DNA from: Betaproteobacteria bacterium
GTDB lineage: Bacteria; Pseudomonadota; Gammaproteobacteria; Burkholderiales; Rhodocyclaceae
Assembly: GCA_009777245.1 (NCBI GenBank)
Contig: WRMF01000005.1
Span: 1 to 64,000, forward strand
Length of the DNA: 64,000 nucleotides
Direction of reading: 5' to 3'
Shown: in pieces, positions 29,030 through 37,467 of the stretch
How the letters are laid out: each line of letters opens with the position of its first letter
Numbering within the stretch: the first letter of the stretch is position 1
Translations under genes and position numbers: made by a program
The notes under the pieces: generated by a model
Told to the model about the DNA's origin: nothing
Databases searched by the model: none
The model's input: only the letters and a program-made list of their open reading frames with translations

Positions 29030-31231
29030 CTATCCCCGCCTTGCCGTCAAAACGCCGTTGATGTCGTGAATCAAGCCCAGGCTGCGTTTCAACTGGGACA
29101 GGTTTTTTACTTCCACGGTGAAGCCCATTTTGGCCTTGCCCTGTTTGGACTGGGTATGAACGCCGATCACGTTGATTTTTTCCCTGGCGAAAATTTCCGA
29201 GATGTCGCGCAGCAAGCCCTGCCGGTCATGGGCATCTACGACAATATCGGTCGCAAAAAAACTCTCCGCCTCGGCGCTGCCCCATTCGGTCTCGATTACC
29301 CGTTCAGGATGCAATGCGGCAAGGTGCTGAAAGTTGGCGCAATCCACGCGATGAATGGAAACTCCCTTGCCTCTGGTTACGAAACCTTCAATCGCATCCG
29401 GCGGCGCGGGCTTGCAGCATCGGGCAAGCTGGGATAGAAGCTGATCCACTCCCACAATGAGAATACCGCTGGCGGTTTTCGTAGCGCGTCGCAGGGGAAC
29501 AACCAGTTGATCGGCCTCATCTTCCGTCTTTTTGTCGTTGCGGACAGTATTCTGAAACTGACGCCAATTAAGCTCGTTACGCGCTGCGGCAGCGAACAAT
29601 TCTTCGTTTTTGGCAAATCCCAGGCTGCGCGCGATTTCCTCGACGTTCGCCCCGCTTTGCCCCAGACGTTGCAATTCGCGGGCAACAAGAGCGCCGCCTT
29701 CGCTGATGGTTTCTTCCAGAGCGCGGCTGGCAAACCACTGCCGCGCCTTGACCCGTGCGCCCTTGGTATGAATATAGCCCTGCGAGATATTGAGCCAGTC
29801 GCGCGACGGCCCACCCTGCTTTGCCGCAATGATTTCGATTCTCTGCCCGGTCTTCAATTCCGTATTGAGCGGAGTCAACACTCCGTCGACCCGCGCCCCC
29901 CGGCAACGATGACCAAGATCGGTATGCACCCGGTAGGCAAAGTCAATTGGTGTCGCTCCACGCGGCAGATCAATCACCCGTCCCTGCGGCGTCAACACAT
30001 AAATGGTTTCATCCAAGGCAGCGTGCTTGTAGTGACGCAGCCAATCTGTTCCGTCCGAGACCTCGTCCTTCCAGGTCAACAACTGACGCAGCCAGGCTAT
30101 TTTCGCGTCGTAATCGTCGCCCGCCGTTTTGCTGCCTTCCTTGTAGCGCCAATGGGCGGCAACGCCCAGTTCGGCATGGCGGTGCATCTCCTGCGTGCGA
30201 ATCTGCACTTCCAATGAACGCCCGTCAGGACAGCGCACGGCAGTATGGAGCGAACGATAGAAATTGCCCTTGGGGTTGGAGATGTAATCGTCAAATTCCT
30301 TGGGGATCGGCGTCCAGACGTTATGCACAATGCCCAACGCTGTGTAGCACTCCTTGACGTTTTCGACGATGACCCGAAGCGCCCGGATGTCGTACAGCTC
30401 GGAAAATTCCAGGCTCTTCTTCCGCATCTTGTTCCAGATGCTGTAAATATGCTTTGGTCGCCCGTAGACTTCCGCCTGAATGTTGAGTGCCGAGAGTTCG
30501 TTTTTCAAACGTCCGGTTGCTTCCTCTATGAAGCTCTCCCGCTCAAGGCGCGTCTCATCCAGCATCTGCGCGATTTTTTTGTATGTCTCGGTATGCAGGA
30601 AACGAAAAGACAAATCCTCCAGTTCCCATTTCAATTCCCAAACTCCCAACCTGTCGGCGAGCGGAGAATAGACTTCAAGCGTTTCCCGCGCCACTTCGAG
30701 GCGCAGTTCATCTGGATTGGCCGCATAATAGCGCAAGGTCTGGGCGCGCGAAGCCAGACGCAGCAAGACGACGCGAATATCCTCCACCATCGCCAGCAGC
30801 ATTTTGCGTAGAATTTCTATCTGGGAACGGGTTTCCTGCGGATTTTTGCCCCCGTTTACCGCGAAATCCCGCGTGATCGGGCGCAATTGATACAAACGGG
30901 AAGCGCCCTGCACAAGTTGGGCGACATCGCGTCCGAATTCTTTTTCCAGCCGATTGATCGCGTTTTCGTCGTGGGCAGGCAGGGTAGATAGCAAGGCAGC
31001 CTGCCGGGAAGGCGCGTCCAGCTTCAGCCCGGCGATTATCAGCGCCATGCCGACCGCATGATCGAACTCTCCTTCCCCGCTTTCCAGCGCCGCCTCTTTG
31101 TAAGCGCTGCGGGCGCACAAAAACGCCTCCGCGACTTGTTCGGCGGCATTAGCCTCCAGTCCGGCGGCAAGGATTTCCAGAAAGCGCTGATCGCCGCTTT
31201 GCGCGGCAACTGAATGTGTCACGTGAACCAT
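29030..31231 (-). CDS. relA: (p)ppGpp synthetase RelA
   Basis: This 733-residue enzyme makes the stringent-response alarmones from ATP and GTP/GDP. The N-terminal hydrolase domain is degenerate: where bifunctional SpoT/Rel proteins have an HD...ED pair, this protein reads AALLSTLPAHD near residues 79-88, so it should be a synthetase only. The synthetase domain contains YGRPKHIYSIWNKM and ELYDIRALRV. A TGS domain (ETIYVLTPQGRVIDLPRGAT) and a C-terminal ACT domain (DRQGLLRDISEIFAREKINV) complete the RelA layout. No ribosome binding site is obvious before ATG 31231; TATAAT lies about 12 bases upstream, so initiation could be unusual. Confidence 0.95.
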   Translation of the reverse strand: MVHVTHSVAAQSGDQRFLEILAAGLEANAAEQVAEAFLCARSAYKEAALESGEGEFDHAVGMALIIAGLKLDAPSRQAALLSTLPAHDENAINRLEKEFGRDVAQLVQGASRLYQLRPITRDFAVNGGKNPQETRSQIEILRKMLLAMVEDIRVVLLRLASRAQTLRYYAANPDELRLEVARETLEVYSPLADRLGVWELKWELEDLSFRFLHTETYKKIAQMLDETRLERESFIEEATGRLKNELSALNIQAEVYGRPKHIYSIWNKMRKKSLEFSELYDIRALRVIVENVKECYTALGIVHNVWTPIPKEFDDYISNPKGNFYRSLHTAVRCPDGRSLEVQIRTQEMHRHAELGVAAHWRYKEGSKTAGDDYDAKIAWLRQLLTWKDEVSDGTDWLRHYKHAALDETIYVLTPQGRVIDLPRGATPIDFAYRVHTDLGHRCRGARVDGVLTPLNTELKTGQRIEIIAAKQGGPSRDWLNISQGYIHTKGARVKARQWFASRALEETISEGGALVARELQRLGQSGANVEEIARSLGFAKNEELFAAAARNELNWRQFQNTVRNDKKTEDEADQLVVPLRRATKTASGILIVGVDQLLSQLARCCKPAPPDAIEGFVTRGKGVSIHRVDCANFQHLAALHPERVIETEWGSAEAESFFATDIVVDAHDRQGLLRDISEIFAREKINVIGVHTQSKQGKAKMGFTVEVKNLSQLKRSLGLIHDINGVLTARRG

Positions 31232-31405
31232 GGCGCGGAATTATACGGTAGATGTCATACGGAGAGTAGACGATTTTTCACCTGTCACCGATTTTTCGCG
31301 GCGCCTTGCCATGTGGGCTTGGTATTTCGTTTGACCGGCGTTCAGTATGTGTGGGGTTCATGGGCAGATTGCGCCTCCCCAACAACTACCGCGTAACGTT
31401 CGCTC

Positions 31406-31478
31406 TGCCGGAAATAGGAATCGAACCTACGACCTTCGCATTACGAATGCGCTGCTCTACCGACTGAGCTATTCCGGC
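31406..31478 (-). tRNA. tRNA-Thr, anticodon CGT
   Basis: On the minus strand a 73-nucleotide cloverleaf reads acceptor GCCGGAA/TTCCGGC, D arm GCTC-GAGC, anticodon loop TTCGTAA (anticodon CGT, codon ACG) and T arm GTAGG-TTCGATT-CCTAT. The anticodon arm AGCGCATTCGTAATGCGAAG matches the E. coli thrW tRNA as I recall it. CCA is not encoded. No integrase gene lies next to it. Confidence 0.95.
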
Positions 31479-31650
31479 AAGGACGGGATTATAGCCCGGA
31501 GACCGGAATATAGCCACCCTTGAGGCTTGTCCATCCGGTAGACAATCAAACTTGAGGCAGCAACGCCGATGGAATCCGCAAATTACGACCATCGTCACTA
31601 AAAAACTCTTGACTGGACAAAATGCCTCGAAATGATGCAAACTTGTAGCC

Positions 31651-32142
31651 ATGATGAAGAAAAAATCCTCCTCCAAAAAAACTGCCGATGATTTCAACCA
31701 GACCCGTCTGCTCGTGTTGCATGGCCCCAACCTCAATCTGTTGAGCGAACGCGAACCGCAACACTACGGAATAGTGACGCTGGAAGAAATCAATCTGGCG
31801 TTGGCCAGACGCGCGGAAGCGGCGGACGTGCATCTGGAGTCTTTTCAGACCAACCACGAAGGCGCGCTGATTGAGCGTATCCACGCCGCAAAAAAAGAAG
31901 GCGTGCGTTACATCATCATCAATCCCGCAGCCTGGACTCATACCAGCATCATGCTCAGGGACGCGCTGATAGCGACTGCCATCCCCTTTGTTGAAGTGCA
32001 TCTTTCCAACATCCACGCCCGCGAGAAATTTCGCCAGCATTCCTATTTTTCCGATCTGGCGCTCGGAGTCATCACAGGTCTCGGACATCGCGGGTATCTG
32101 CTCGCTCTTGAATACCTGCTGAACAAGATAAACACGGACTAA
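31651..32142 (+). CDS. aroQ: type II 3-dehydroquinate dehydratase AroQ
   Basis: The 163-residue enzyme carries out the third step of the shikimate pathway as a dodecamer. Signature motifs are present: [13 protein letters not shown] near residue 24, the catalytic tyrosine in [19 protein letters not shown] near 89 and [17 protein letters not shown] near 115. The first 15 or so residues ([15 protein letters not shown]) extend beyond the usual start and are lysine-rich. It lies directly upstream of accB, an arrangement common in proteobacteria, with a gap of 50 bases. Confidence 0.94.
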   Translation: MMKKKSSSKKTADDFNQTRLLVLHGPNLNLLSEREPQHYGIVTLEEINLALARRAEAADVHLESFQTNHEGALIERIHAAKKEGVRYIIINPAAWTHTSIMLRDALIATAIPFVEVHLSNIHAREKFRQHSYFSDLALGVITGLGHRGYLLALEYLLNKINTD

Positions 32143-32192
32143 CGCCGCAAGCGTTTCTGCAATCCGGTCAAAAAATTTCAAGGAGATAAATC

Positions 32193-32642
32193 ATGGATTT
32201 GCGTAAACTCAAAAAACTGATAGATTTGGTGCAAGAATCCGGCATTTCCGAACTGGAAATTACCGAAGGCGAAGAAAAAGTACGGATCGCCAAATTCGCT
32301 CCGGCAGGCGCGGCTACCTTCGCGCCTCTGCCTGTTAACGCCGCTGTCGCGCTTCCTGCCGCCCCGCTTCCCACCGTATCATCCGAGGGCGATGAGAAAA
32401 AAGTCGAAGGGCATGAAGTCACATCCCCGATGGTCGGAACCTTCTACCGCTCCCCCTCGCCCGGAGCCAACGCTTTCGTGGAAGTGGGACAAACCGTAAA
32501 GCAAGGGGATACCCTGTGCATCATCGAAGCCATGAAACTCTTGAATGAAATCGAAGCTGACGCTTCCGGCGTCATCAAGGCTATTCTGGTCGAAAACGGG
32601 CAGCCGGTAGAATTCGGCGAAACATTGTTCATCATCGGCTAA
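32193..32642 (+). CDS. accB: biotin carboxyl carrier protein of acetyl-CoA carboxylase, AccB
   Basis: This 149-residue carrier holds the biotin that shuttles carboxylate between the two half-reactions of malonyl-CoA formation. The biotinyl domain is at residues 75-149, with the biotinylated lysine in [12 protein letters not shown]. The N-terminal [18 protein letters not shown] helix is the usual BCCP start, joined by an alanine- and proline-rich flexible linker. AAGGAG sits seven bases before the ATG. accC begins about 20 bases after its stop, as in most proteobacteria. Confidence 0.96.
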   Translation: MDLRKLKKLIDLVQESGISELEITEGEEKVRIAKFAPAGAATFAPLPVNAAVALPAAPLPTVSSEGDEKKVEGHEVTSPMVGTFYRSPSPGANAFVEVGQTVKQGDTLCIIEAMKLLNEIEADASGVIKAILVENGQPVEFGETLFIIG

Positions 32643-32664
32643 CATGCCGCGAAAAGACACTAAA

Positions 32665-34035
32665 ATGTTCAAAAAAATCCTTATCGCCAACCGGGGGGAA
32701 ATTGCCCTTCGAGTGCAACGCGCCTGTCGGGAAATGGGTGTCAAGACCGTAGTCGTCCATTCCGAAGCCGACCGCGAGGCAAAATACGTCAGGCTTGCCG
32801 ATGAATCAGTCTGCATCGGCCCTGCGCCTTCGGCGCAAAGCTATCTCAATGTTCCGGCAATTATTTCGGCGGCGGAAGTAACCGACGCGGAAGCCATCCA
32901 TCCGGGCTACGGCTTTCTCTCCGAAAATGCCGATTTTGCCGAACGGGTGGAATCCTCCGGCTTTGTGTTCATCGGCCCCAGGGCGGAGACAATCCGCATG
33001 ATGGGCGACAAGGTTTCCGCCAAGGATGCGATGAAGGCGGCAAATGTTCCTTGCGTCCCCGGCTCTGACGGGGCGCTTTCCGAAGATAGCGAGGAAATAA
33101 CGGAAACAGCGCGTAAAATCGGCTATCCGGTCATCATCAAGGCGGCGGGCGGCGGCGGCGGGCGGGGAATGCGCGTCGTCCATACTGAAGCGGCGCTCTT
33201 GAATTCCGTGGTCATGACCCGTGCGGAAGCGGAAACTGCCTTCGGCAATCCGAACGTGTATATGGAGAAATTTCTGGAAAAGCCCCGCCATATAGAAATA
33301 CAGGTATTGTCCGATCAGCATGGGAACGCAATGTATCTGGGGGAGCGCGACTGCTCGATGCAGCGCCGCCACCAGAAAATCATCGAGGAAGCGCCCGCGC
33401 CCATGATACTGCCTCGTCTGATTGCCCGTATCGGCAGACGCTGCGCCGATGCTTGCCGCAAAATCGGCTATCGGGGCGCGGGAACCTTTGAGTTTCTCTA
33501 CGAAGACGGCGAGTTCTACTTTATCGAAATGAACACCCGTGTTCAGGTCGAGCATCCGGTAACGGAAGCCATAACAGGCATTGACATTGTGCAAGCCCAG
33601 ATGCGCGTCGCGGCGGGAGAAAAGCTGGAGCTTCGCCAGCGCGACATCCAATCTCGCGGACATGCTATTGAATGCCGCATAAACGCCGAAGATCCCTACA
33701 CGTTCACTCCTTTTCCCGGCAAGATCAGCTTTTATCACCCGCCGGGCGGACCGGGTATCCGGGTGGATTCGCATATCTATCAAGGGTATACCGTGCCGCC
33801 TCACTACGATTCCATGATCGCCAAGGTTATCGCCTATGGCGACACCCGTGAACAGGCCATTCGCCGGATGCAGGTAGCCTTGTCCGAAATGAGCGTGGAA
33901 GGCATCAAAACCAATATCCCGCTGCATCAGGAATTGATGCTGGATGCCAACTTCATCAAAGGCGGCACCAGCATTCACTATCTTGAGCACAAGCTGGCTG
34001 ACCGGGGTGAAGCCAAAGAGCATGGCGTGGATTGA
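32665..34035 (+). CDS. accC: biotin carboxylase subunit of acetyl-CoA carboxylase, AccC
   Basis: AccC uses ATP and bicarbonate to carboxylate the biotin on AccB. The 456-residue product has the N-terminal [16 protein letters not shown] domain, the ATP-grasp glycine loop [11 protein letters not shown] near residue 160, and [17 protein letters not shown] carrying catalytic residues. An in-frame ATG at 32644 would add seven residues; the 32665 start gives the canonical N-terminus. The end overlaps prmA by 14 bases, and the order accB-accC-prmA is conserved in proteobacteria. Confidence 0.96.
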   Translation: MFKKILIANRGEIALRVQRACREMGVKTVVVHSEADREAKYVRLADESVCIGPAPSAQSYLNVPAIISAAEVTDAEAIHPGYGFLSENADFAERVESSGFVFIGPRAETIRMMGDKVSAKDAMKAANVPCVPGSDGALSEDSEEITETARKIGYPVIIKAAGGGGGRGMRVVHTEAALLNSVVMTRAEAETAFGNPNVYMEKFLEKPRHIEIQVLSDQHGNAMYLGERDCSMQRRHQKIIEEAPAPMILPRLIARIGRRCADACRKIGYRGAGTFEFLYEDGEFYFIEMNTRVQVEHPVTEAITGIDIVQAQMRVAAGEKLELRQRDIQSRGHAIECRINAEDPYTFTPFPGKISFYHPPGGPGIRVDSHIYQGYTVPPHYDSMIAKVIAYGDTREQAIRRMQVALSEMSVEGIKTNIPLHQELMLDANFIKGGTSIHYLEHKLADRGEAKEHGVD

Positions 34036-34903
34036 CGCCTCATTTACTGCCCTGCTTGCCGAAGACTGGTGTGACGCCCTGCTGGCGGCGGGCGCGATTT
34101 CCGCCAGCATTGAGGATGCGGATGCGGGAACCCCGGCAGAGACGCCGCAATTCGGCGAGCCGGGCATGGCAAATACTCCGCTCTGGCAACATGCGCGAAT
34201 CAGCGCCCTGTTTTCCGAAGATACGGACATTGCCGCGTGTCTTGCCGCCATTGCCGCAAACCTTCGGCAACCTTTGCCGGAACCGACCTTGAAACGAGTA
34301 GAAGAAGAAGATTGGGTACGACTGACCCAGGCGCAATTTGACCCTATCCGCATTTCCGATCGGTTGTGGATCGTGCCATCCTGGCATGAAGCTCCCGACC
34401 CTGCGGCTCTGAACATCGTGCTTGACCCCGGCATGGCATTTGGCACAGGTTCCCACCCGACTACCCGGCTTTGTCTTGAATGGCTGGAACGGGAAGCGCG
34501 CCCCAAAATGAGCTTCCTTGATTACGGCTCCGGCTCCGGCATTCTTGCCATTGCGGCTGCCAGGCTGGGCGCTCTTCCGGTTGATGGTTTTGATATTGAT
34601 CCGCAAGCGGTTTTAGCCGCGCGCGCCAATGCCGAAAATAACCGGGTTGATGTTCGTTTTACGCAAACGCCGGAATCGCTGCTGCCAAAATACGATCTGG
34701 TTGTCGCCAATATCCTTGCCAATCCTCTGCGCCTGCTTGCTCCGGCTTTGGCAGGGCGCGTCCGCCCCGGCGGCAAGATTGCCCTTTCCGGCCTGCTGGT
34801 TGAGCAGGCTGAAGATATTGCCAGCCTGTACGCCCGATGGTTCAAATTCGATCAGGCCGATGAGCGGGAAGGCTGGGCTTGTCTTTCTGGTATCATGGTT
34901 TAG
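34022..34903 (+). CDS. prmA: ribosomal protein L11 methyltransferase PrmA
   Basis: The 293-residue enzyme trimethylates ribosomal protein L11. The N-terminal L11-binding domain ([16 protein letters not shown]) is followed by [17 protein letters not shown] near residue 140, SAM-binding [18 protein letters not shown] near 163 and the catalytic-loop motif [10 protein letters not shown] near 223. The frame is open further upstream inside accC, but the ATG at 34022 gives the family start. The 14-base overlap with accC points to coupled translation. Confidence 0.95.
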   Translation: MAWIDASFTALLAEDWCDALLAAGAISASIEDADAGTPAETPQFGEPGMANTPLWQHARISALFSEDTDIAACLAAIAANLRQPLPEPTLKRVEEEDWVRLTQAQFDPIRISDRLWIVPSWHEAPDPAALNIVLDPGMAFGTGSHPTTRLCLEWLEREARPKMSFLDYGSGSGILAIAAARLGALPVDGFDIDPQAVLAARANAENNRVDVRFTQTPESLLPKYDLVVANILANPLRLLAPALAGRVRPGGKIALSGLLVEQAEDIASLYARWFKFDQADEREGWACLSGIMV

Positions 34904-34984
34904 CCTAAAGCAGACGAAGCGTTTTATAGCGCTTTCCGCAGAAACGACGAAAAAATCCTTGCTTGCCTACGATCTGATATCCGA

Positions 34985-35149
34985 TCTTGTATTACTCTGG
35001 ATACTAACGCCGCTGGTTGGGGCTGGTATATTGATCCTACGCCGCTGGACAACACAGACAACTATTTGCCCACGGCTGACCCCAACATCTGGAAGGCGAA
35101 GCCGGGGAGCGGAGCGGAGGGCAGGATGGACATGCTCCCCGTCCTGCAG
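34985..35149 (+). pseudogene. fragment of a large secreted or surface protein
   Basis: One frame reads ITLDTNAAGWGWYIDPTP, then PTADPNIWKAKPGSGAEGRM and DMLPVL before running into repeat DNA and a stop. The phrase ITLDxNAAGxGWxxDPTP with a following GRMDLLTVL-like stretch is, as I recall it, characteristic of very large repeat-containing surface or RTX-type proteins, where it precedes a metalloprotease-like HELGH. No start codon, ribosome binding site or remaining domains are present, so this is a relic of a lost gene. The match is from memory only. Confidence 0.5.
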
Positions 35150-35220
35150 CCTATAGTAATTACCGTAAATAATTGTACTTTTCGCAGAGCGTGCAGGAGA
35201 TAGTTTTTGCTCCCACGCCC

Positions 35221-35367
35221 AATTACTAGAAATAAACGCGAAGGCGGGAATCCAGCAAATCCTTTCCGTTCCTCCGGCGTTTCCATATGGGAATATCGCT
35301 CCCGCACTGTTCTGTAAACCGGTCGTTGCCGCACGCCGTACTGGATTTCAGCCTTCGCTGGAATGAC
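35221..35367. repeat. decayed MITE-like inverted-repeat element, family A copy 3
   Basis: The left end AACGCGAAGGCGGGAATCCA and right end TACTGGATTTCAGCCTTCGC are mutated versions of the family ends. The interior CACTGTTCTGTAAACCGGTC and CGCACGCCGTACTGGATT matches the interior of the copy at 17737-17905 in the same orientation. Confidence 0.7.
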
Positions 35368-35556
35368 TTTGGGTTATAGTCCGCACGAGATAATAACTGC
35401 ATCTTACCGTCGCGTTATTTACAGAAACCGTTGCATCTCAAAAACTTTTGCACTAAACGGTAGACATTCCAAATTAAAGTTGCTACCATTCCATTCCCTT
35501 TTGCCCACAAGGCTACTCAACAATTTTTCTTTCCAACACAACTTTTGGAGATTTTT

Positions 35557-36147
35557 ATGAACACTGCCAAATCCGAACAAATCGCCGCTGCCAACAGAGC
35601 CAACGCTGAAGCCCTGCTCGCCCTGATGCGCAGCACCATGGACAACATCGAAAAGTTCGCCAACCTGAACTTCAGCGCCCTGCGCGAAAATCTTCAGGCA
35701 GGCGCTAAGAATACCGACGCGCTTTTGTCGGTCAAAGACCCCAAGCAGGCCATCGCCATGCAAAGCGCAATCGCCGAGCCTACTCTGGAAAGCGCGCGCG
35801 CCTACTACCATAGCCTGTATGAACTGGTGCTGGGAATGCAGAAAGACATTACCAATGTCATGGAAGGCCATTACAAGTCTCTTTCCGAAAATGCCGAAAG
35901 CGCAATCGAAGAAACCAAGAAGCAAATGCCGGCCGGCGGCGACATTTTCGCCAGCGCGATGAAGTCAATGCTGCAAGCCAATTCTGAGGCTTTCGACCGG
36001 ATGAACTTCATGGCTCAACAAATCGCCAGCATTACCGACAGCAACATCAAGGCTCTGTCCAGCATCAGCACTCCCGCCGCTGCTGCGCGTCCTTCCGCCA
36101 CCAAGGCGGCTGCCGGAACTGCCGCGAAAAAACCCGCCGCCAAATAA
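35557..36147 (+). CDS. phaP: phasin family protein
   Basis: Phasins coat polyhydroxyalkanoate granules and control their size and number. This 196-residue product starts MNTAKSEQIAAANRANAEAL, has the family region ENLQAGAKNTDALLSVKDPK and FDRMNFMAQQIASIT, and is helical throughout with an alanine- and lysine-rich tail (AAKKPAAK) typical of PHB-binding phasins. GGAG precedes ATG 35557 by six bases; an in-frame TTG at 35545 is less likely. It is a single-gene unit bounded by a repeat-rich gap upstream and a terminator downstream. No PHA synthase gene lies in the window. Confidence 0.93.
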   Translation: MNTAKSEQIAAANRANAEALLALMRSTMDNIEKFANLNFSALRENLQAGAKNTDALLSVKDPKQAIAMQSAIAEPTLESARAYYHSLYELVLGMQKDITNVMEGHYKSLSENAESAIEETKKQMPAGGDIFASAMKSMLQANSEAFDRMNFMAQQIASITDSNIKALSSISTPAAAARPSATKAAAGTAAKKPAAK

Positions 36148-36171
36148 TAAGCGGGGGAAAATCCCATAACG

Positions 36172-36198
36172 AACGGAAGCCTCGGCTTCCGTTTCTTT
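36172..36198 (+). terminator. rho-independent terminator after the phasin gene
   Basis: The stem AACGGAAGC/GCTTCCGTT with a four-base CTCG loop is followed by TCTTT, about 25 bases after the phasin stop codon. Confidence 0.82.
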
Positions 36199-36260
36199 AT
36201 GCGCTCCGACCGCGCGGCAGAGATACCGCCGGTTTTTTATGGCGCTTTCTGTAAATATAA

Positions 36261-36570
36261 CGCTTTTCGCAAATAAAACGACTATCAGATGCAGTCATTC
36301 TTTCGCACAGACTATAATCCACTAGTCATTCCCGCGAAGGCGGGAATGACGAATAATTTGGCGTGGGAGCAAGGTTCTCCCTCTCCCGCTTGCGGGAGAG
36401 GGTGGTCGTAGGCGGGGAGAGGGTAAAGGGTCAGGTTGAAATTTACGCTCCCTGATTCTTCAGCTTCCTCACACTCTCCCCCAACCCCTCTCCCACTTGC
36501 GGCGTAGCCGCAAGTGGGAGAGGGGAGCAAAACGCCTCCTCTGATAGTCGCGTTATTCGCGGAAAGCGCT
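36261..36570. repeat. about 310-bp interval bounded by inverted family C repeats
   Basis: The plus-strand copy CGCTTTTCGCAAATAAAACG then ACTATCAG (36261-36288) faces its inverted counterpart CTGATAGTCGCGTTATTCGC then GGAAAGCGCT (36541-36570). The interval between them holds only other repeats and no gene, which gives it the form of a non-autonomous transposable element. Confidence 0.6.
36321..36381. repeat. partial family A element, copy 4
   Basis: ACTAGTCATTCCCGCGAAGG runs into CGGGAATGACGAATAATT and GCGTGGGAGCAAGGTTCTCC, which is the reverse complement of the sequence just left of copy 2 (23844-23885). Only one end of the element is present. Confidence 0.7.
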
Positions 36571-36675
36571 ACAAATGCATTCACTTACCGAAAACGCTAT
36601 AGAAGCCGCGCTGCGCGGCCTGTTTCGCGTCTGTCCAAGCGAGTACGGGAAAGATGGCAAGTTGCAAACAGTGCC

Positions 36676-37467
36676 TCATGTCCGGTCTTTCTTCTTTTTC
36701 TGGCGCAGGCGCAACTTCTCCAGAAAACGCGCCGTTATTGCGCCTTCAGGCGAGGCATCCAGATAAATACCAAGCAGAAACATGATCTCGGCCTCGGATA
36801 AAACCTGCGTATGGCGCACAAATTGTTCCATGTCTTTGACCCGATCACGTTCTGGAAACCAGATGCCGCGCATTTTCTCAAGGTCAATCAGACGCGCCTT
36901 GACGCCTTCCGGCCTCTCGCGTATGAACACATGACGAGGATAAAAGCAATTGGATATAAGTCCCGCGCCATGCAGCGCGCGCGCCAATTCGCCGCATGCC
37001 GAAAGAATGCCATGCCGCACAGCTTCCGTTAATGTCGCCCAGCCTGATATCCAGCCTTACAGACTCAACCAGCCCTCGCTTGCGTCAAGCGCATGGGTCA
37101 GCAAAATGGCTCGCCATTCGTTTGCGCCTTCATTATTTCGCCCGCAGCGTTCGCCATGAAAAGCCGCTTCCACGACTGGAACGCCCCGCTCCTTGCAGCG
37201 CGTGATATTCCTGAACTCGCGGGCAAAGGTAGGCTCGCCCAGGGGACGATAAAAACTCCGGGTAAGGTGATTGACCTGCCGCTTCAAATAATAAGCGCCG
37301 CCCGGCAATTCCAGACGACAGACAGAACTCCAGCCGCCGCGATCCACATTGGGTTCATCCACCGTTTCCAGAGAAAGATTCCAAAGCGCCTCGAAATTAT
37401 CCAGACCGGCATCGGCAAGCACGGCGCGATTGGCAAAAAAATCGGACTGGATCACTGTATATAACAT
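36676..37467 (-). pseudogene. lipopolysaccharide kinase (InaA/WaaP-like) split by an in-frame stop
   Basis: Two open stretches on the minus strand lie in the same frame, separated only by TAA at 37057-37059. The first gives 136 residues with RLELPGGAYYLKRQ, carrying the ATP-binding lysine. The second continues through TLTEAVRHGILSACGELARA to the catalytic-loop region LISNCFYPRHVFIRE and LIDLEKMR. Read through, the protein would have 263 residues, the normal size for InaA-type kinases that phosphorylate LPS core heptose or Kdo. Everything except the stop is intact, with no frameshift, so the loss is recent or the stop is a base error. The gene overlaps the end of the phosphoethanolamine transferase gene by 16 bases and is the last gene of that operon. 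Confidence 0.8.

Larger units (their letters stand above)
34904..35556. other. 653-bp non-coding gap with gene remnant and repeats
   Basis: No intact gene is seen. The gap contains a partial family C repeat near 34920-34950, the protein-fragment remnant at 34985-35149, a repeat arm (ATAGTAATTACCGTAAATAA) at 35153 and the decayed inverted-repeat element at 35221-35367. The phasin promoter should lie in 35370-35545. TTGCAT at about 35432 is followed 17 bases later by a poor -10 box, which is not convincing. Confidence 0.6.
36199..36675. other. non-coding repeat cluster between the phasin and sugar-kinase genes
   Basis: No gene is seen. The stretch is almost entirely repeats: family C copies facing each other at 36261-36288 and 36541-36570, a single family A palindrome at 36321-36381, and CTCTCCCGCTTGCGGGAGAG-type palindromes at about 36378-36421 and 36472-36530. 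A second C-like trace (TTACCGAAAACGCTATAG) follows at 36585. Confidence 0.65.

Noticed and set aside
31406..31478. tRNA-Thr as a possible integration site of a mobile element
   Set aside because: No integrase, no partial tRNA duplicate and no foreign genes are seen on either side.
31546..32181. 211-codon minus-strand frame over aroQ
   Set aside because: aroQ on the plus strand has all catalytic motifs; the opposite frame is a shadow.
32806..34506. 566-codon minus-strand frame over accC and prmA
   Set aside because: It spans two clearly real plus-strand genes and has no recognisable domain.
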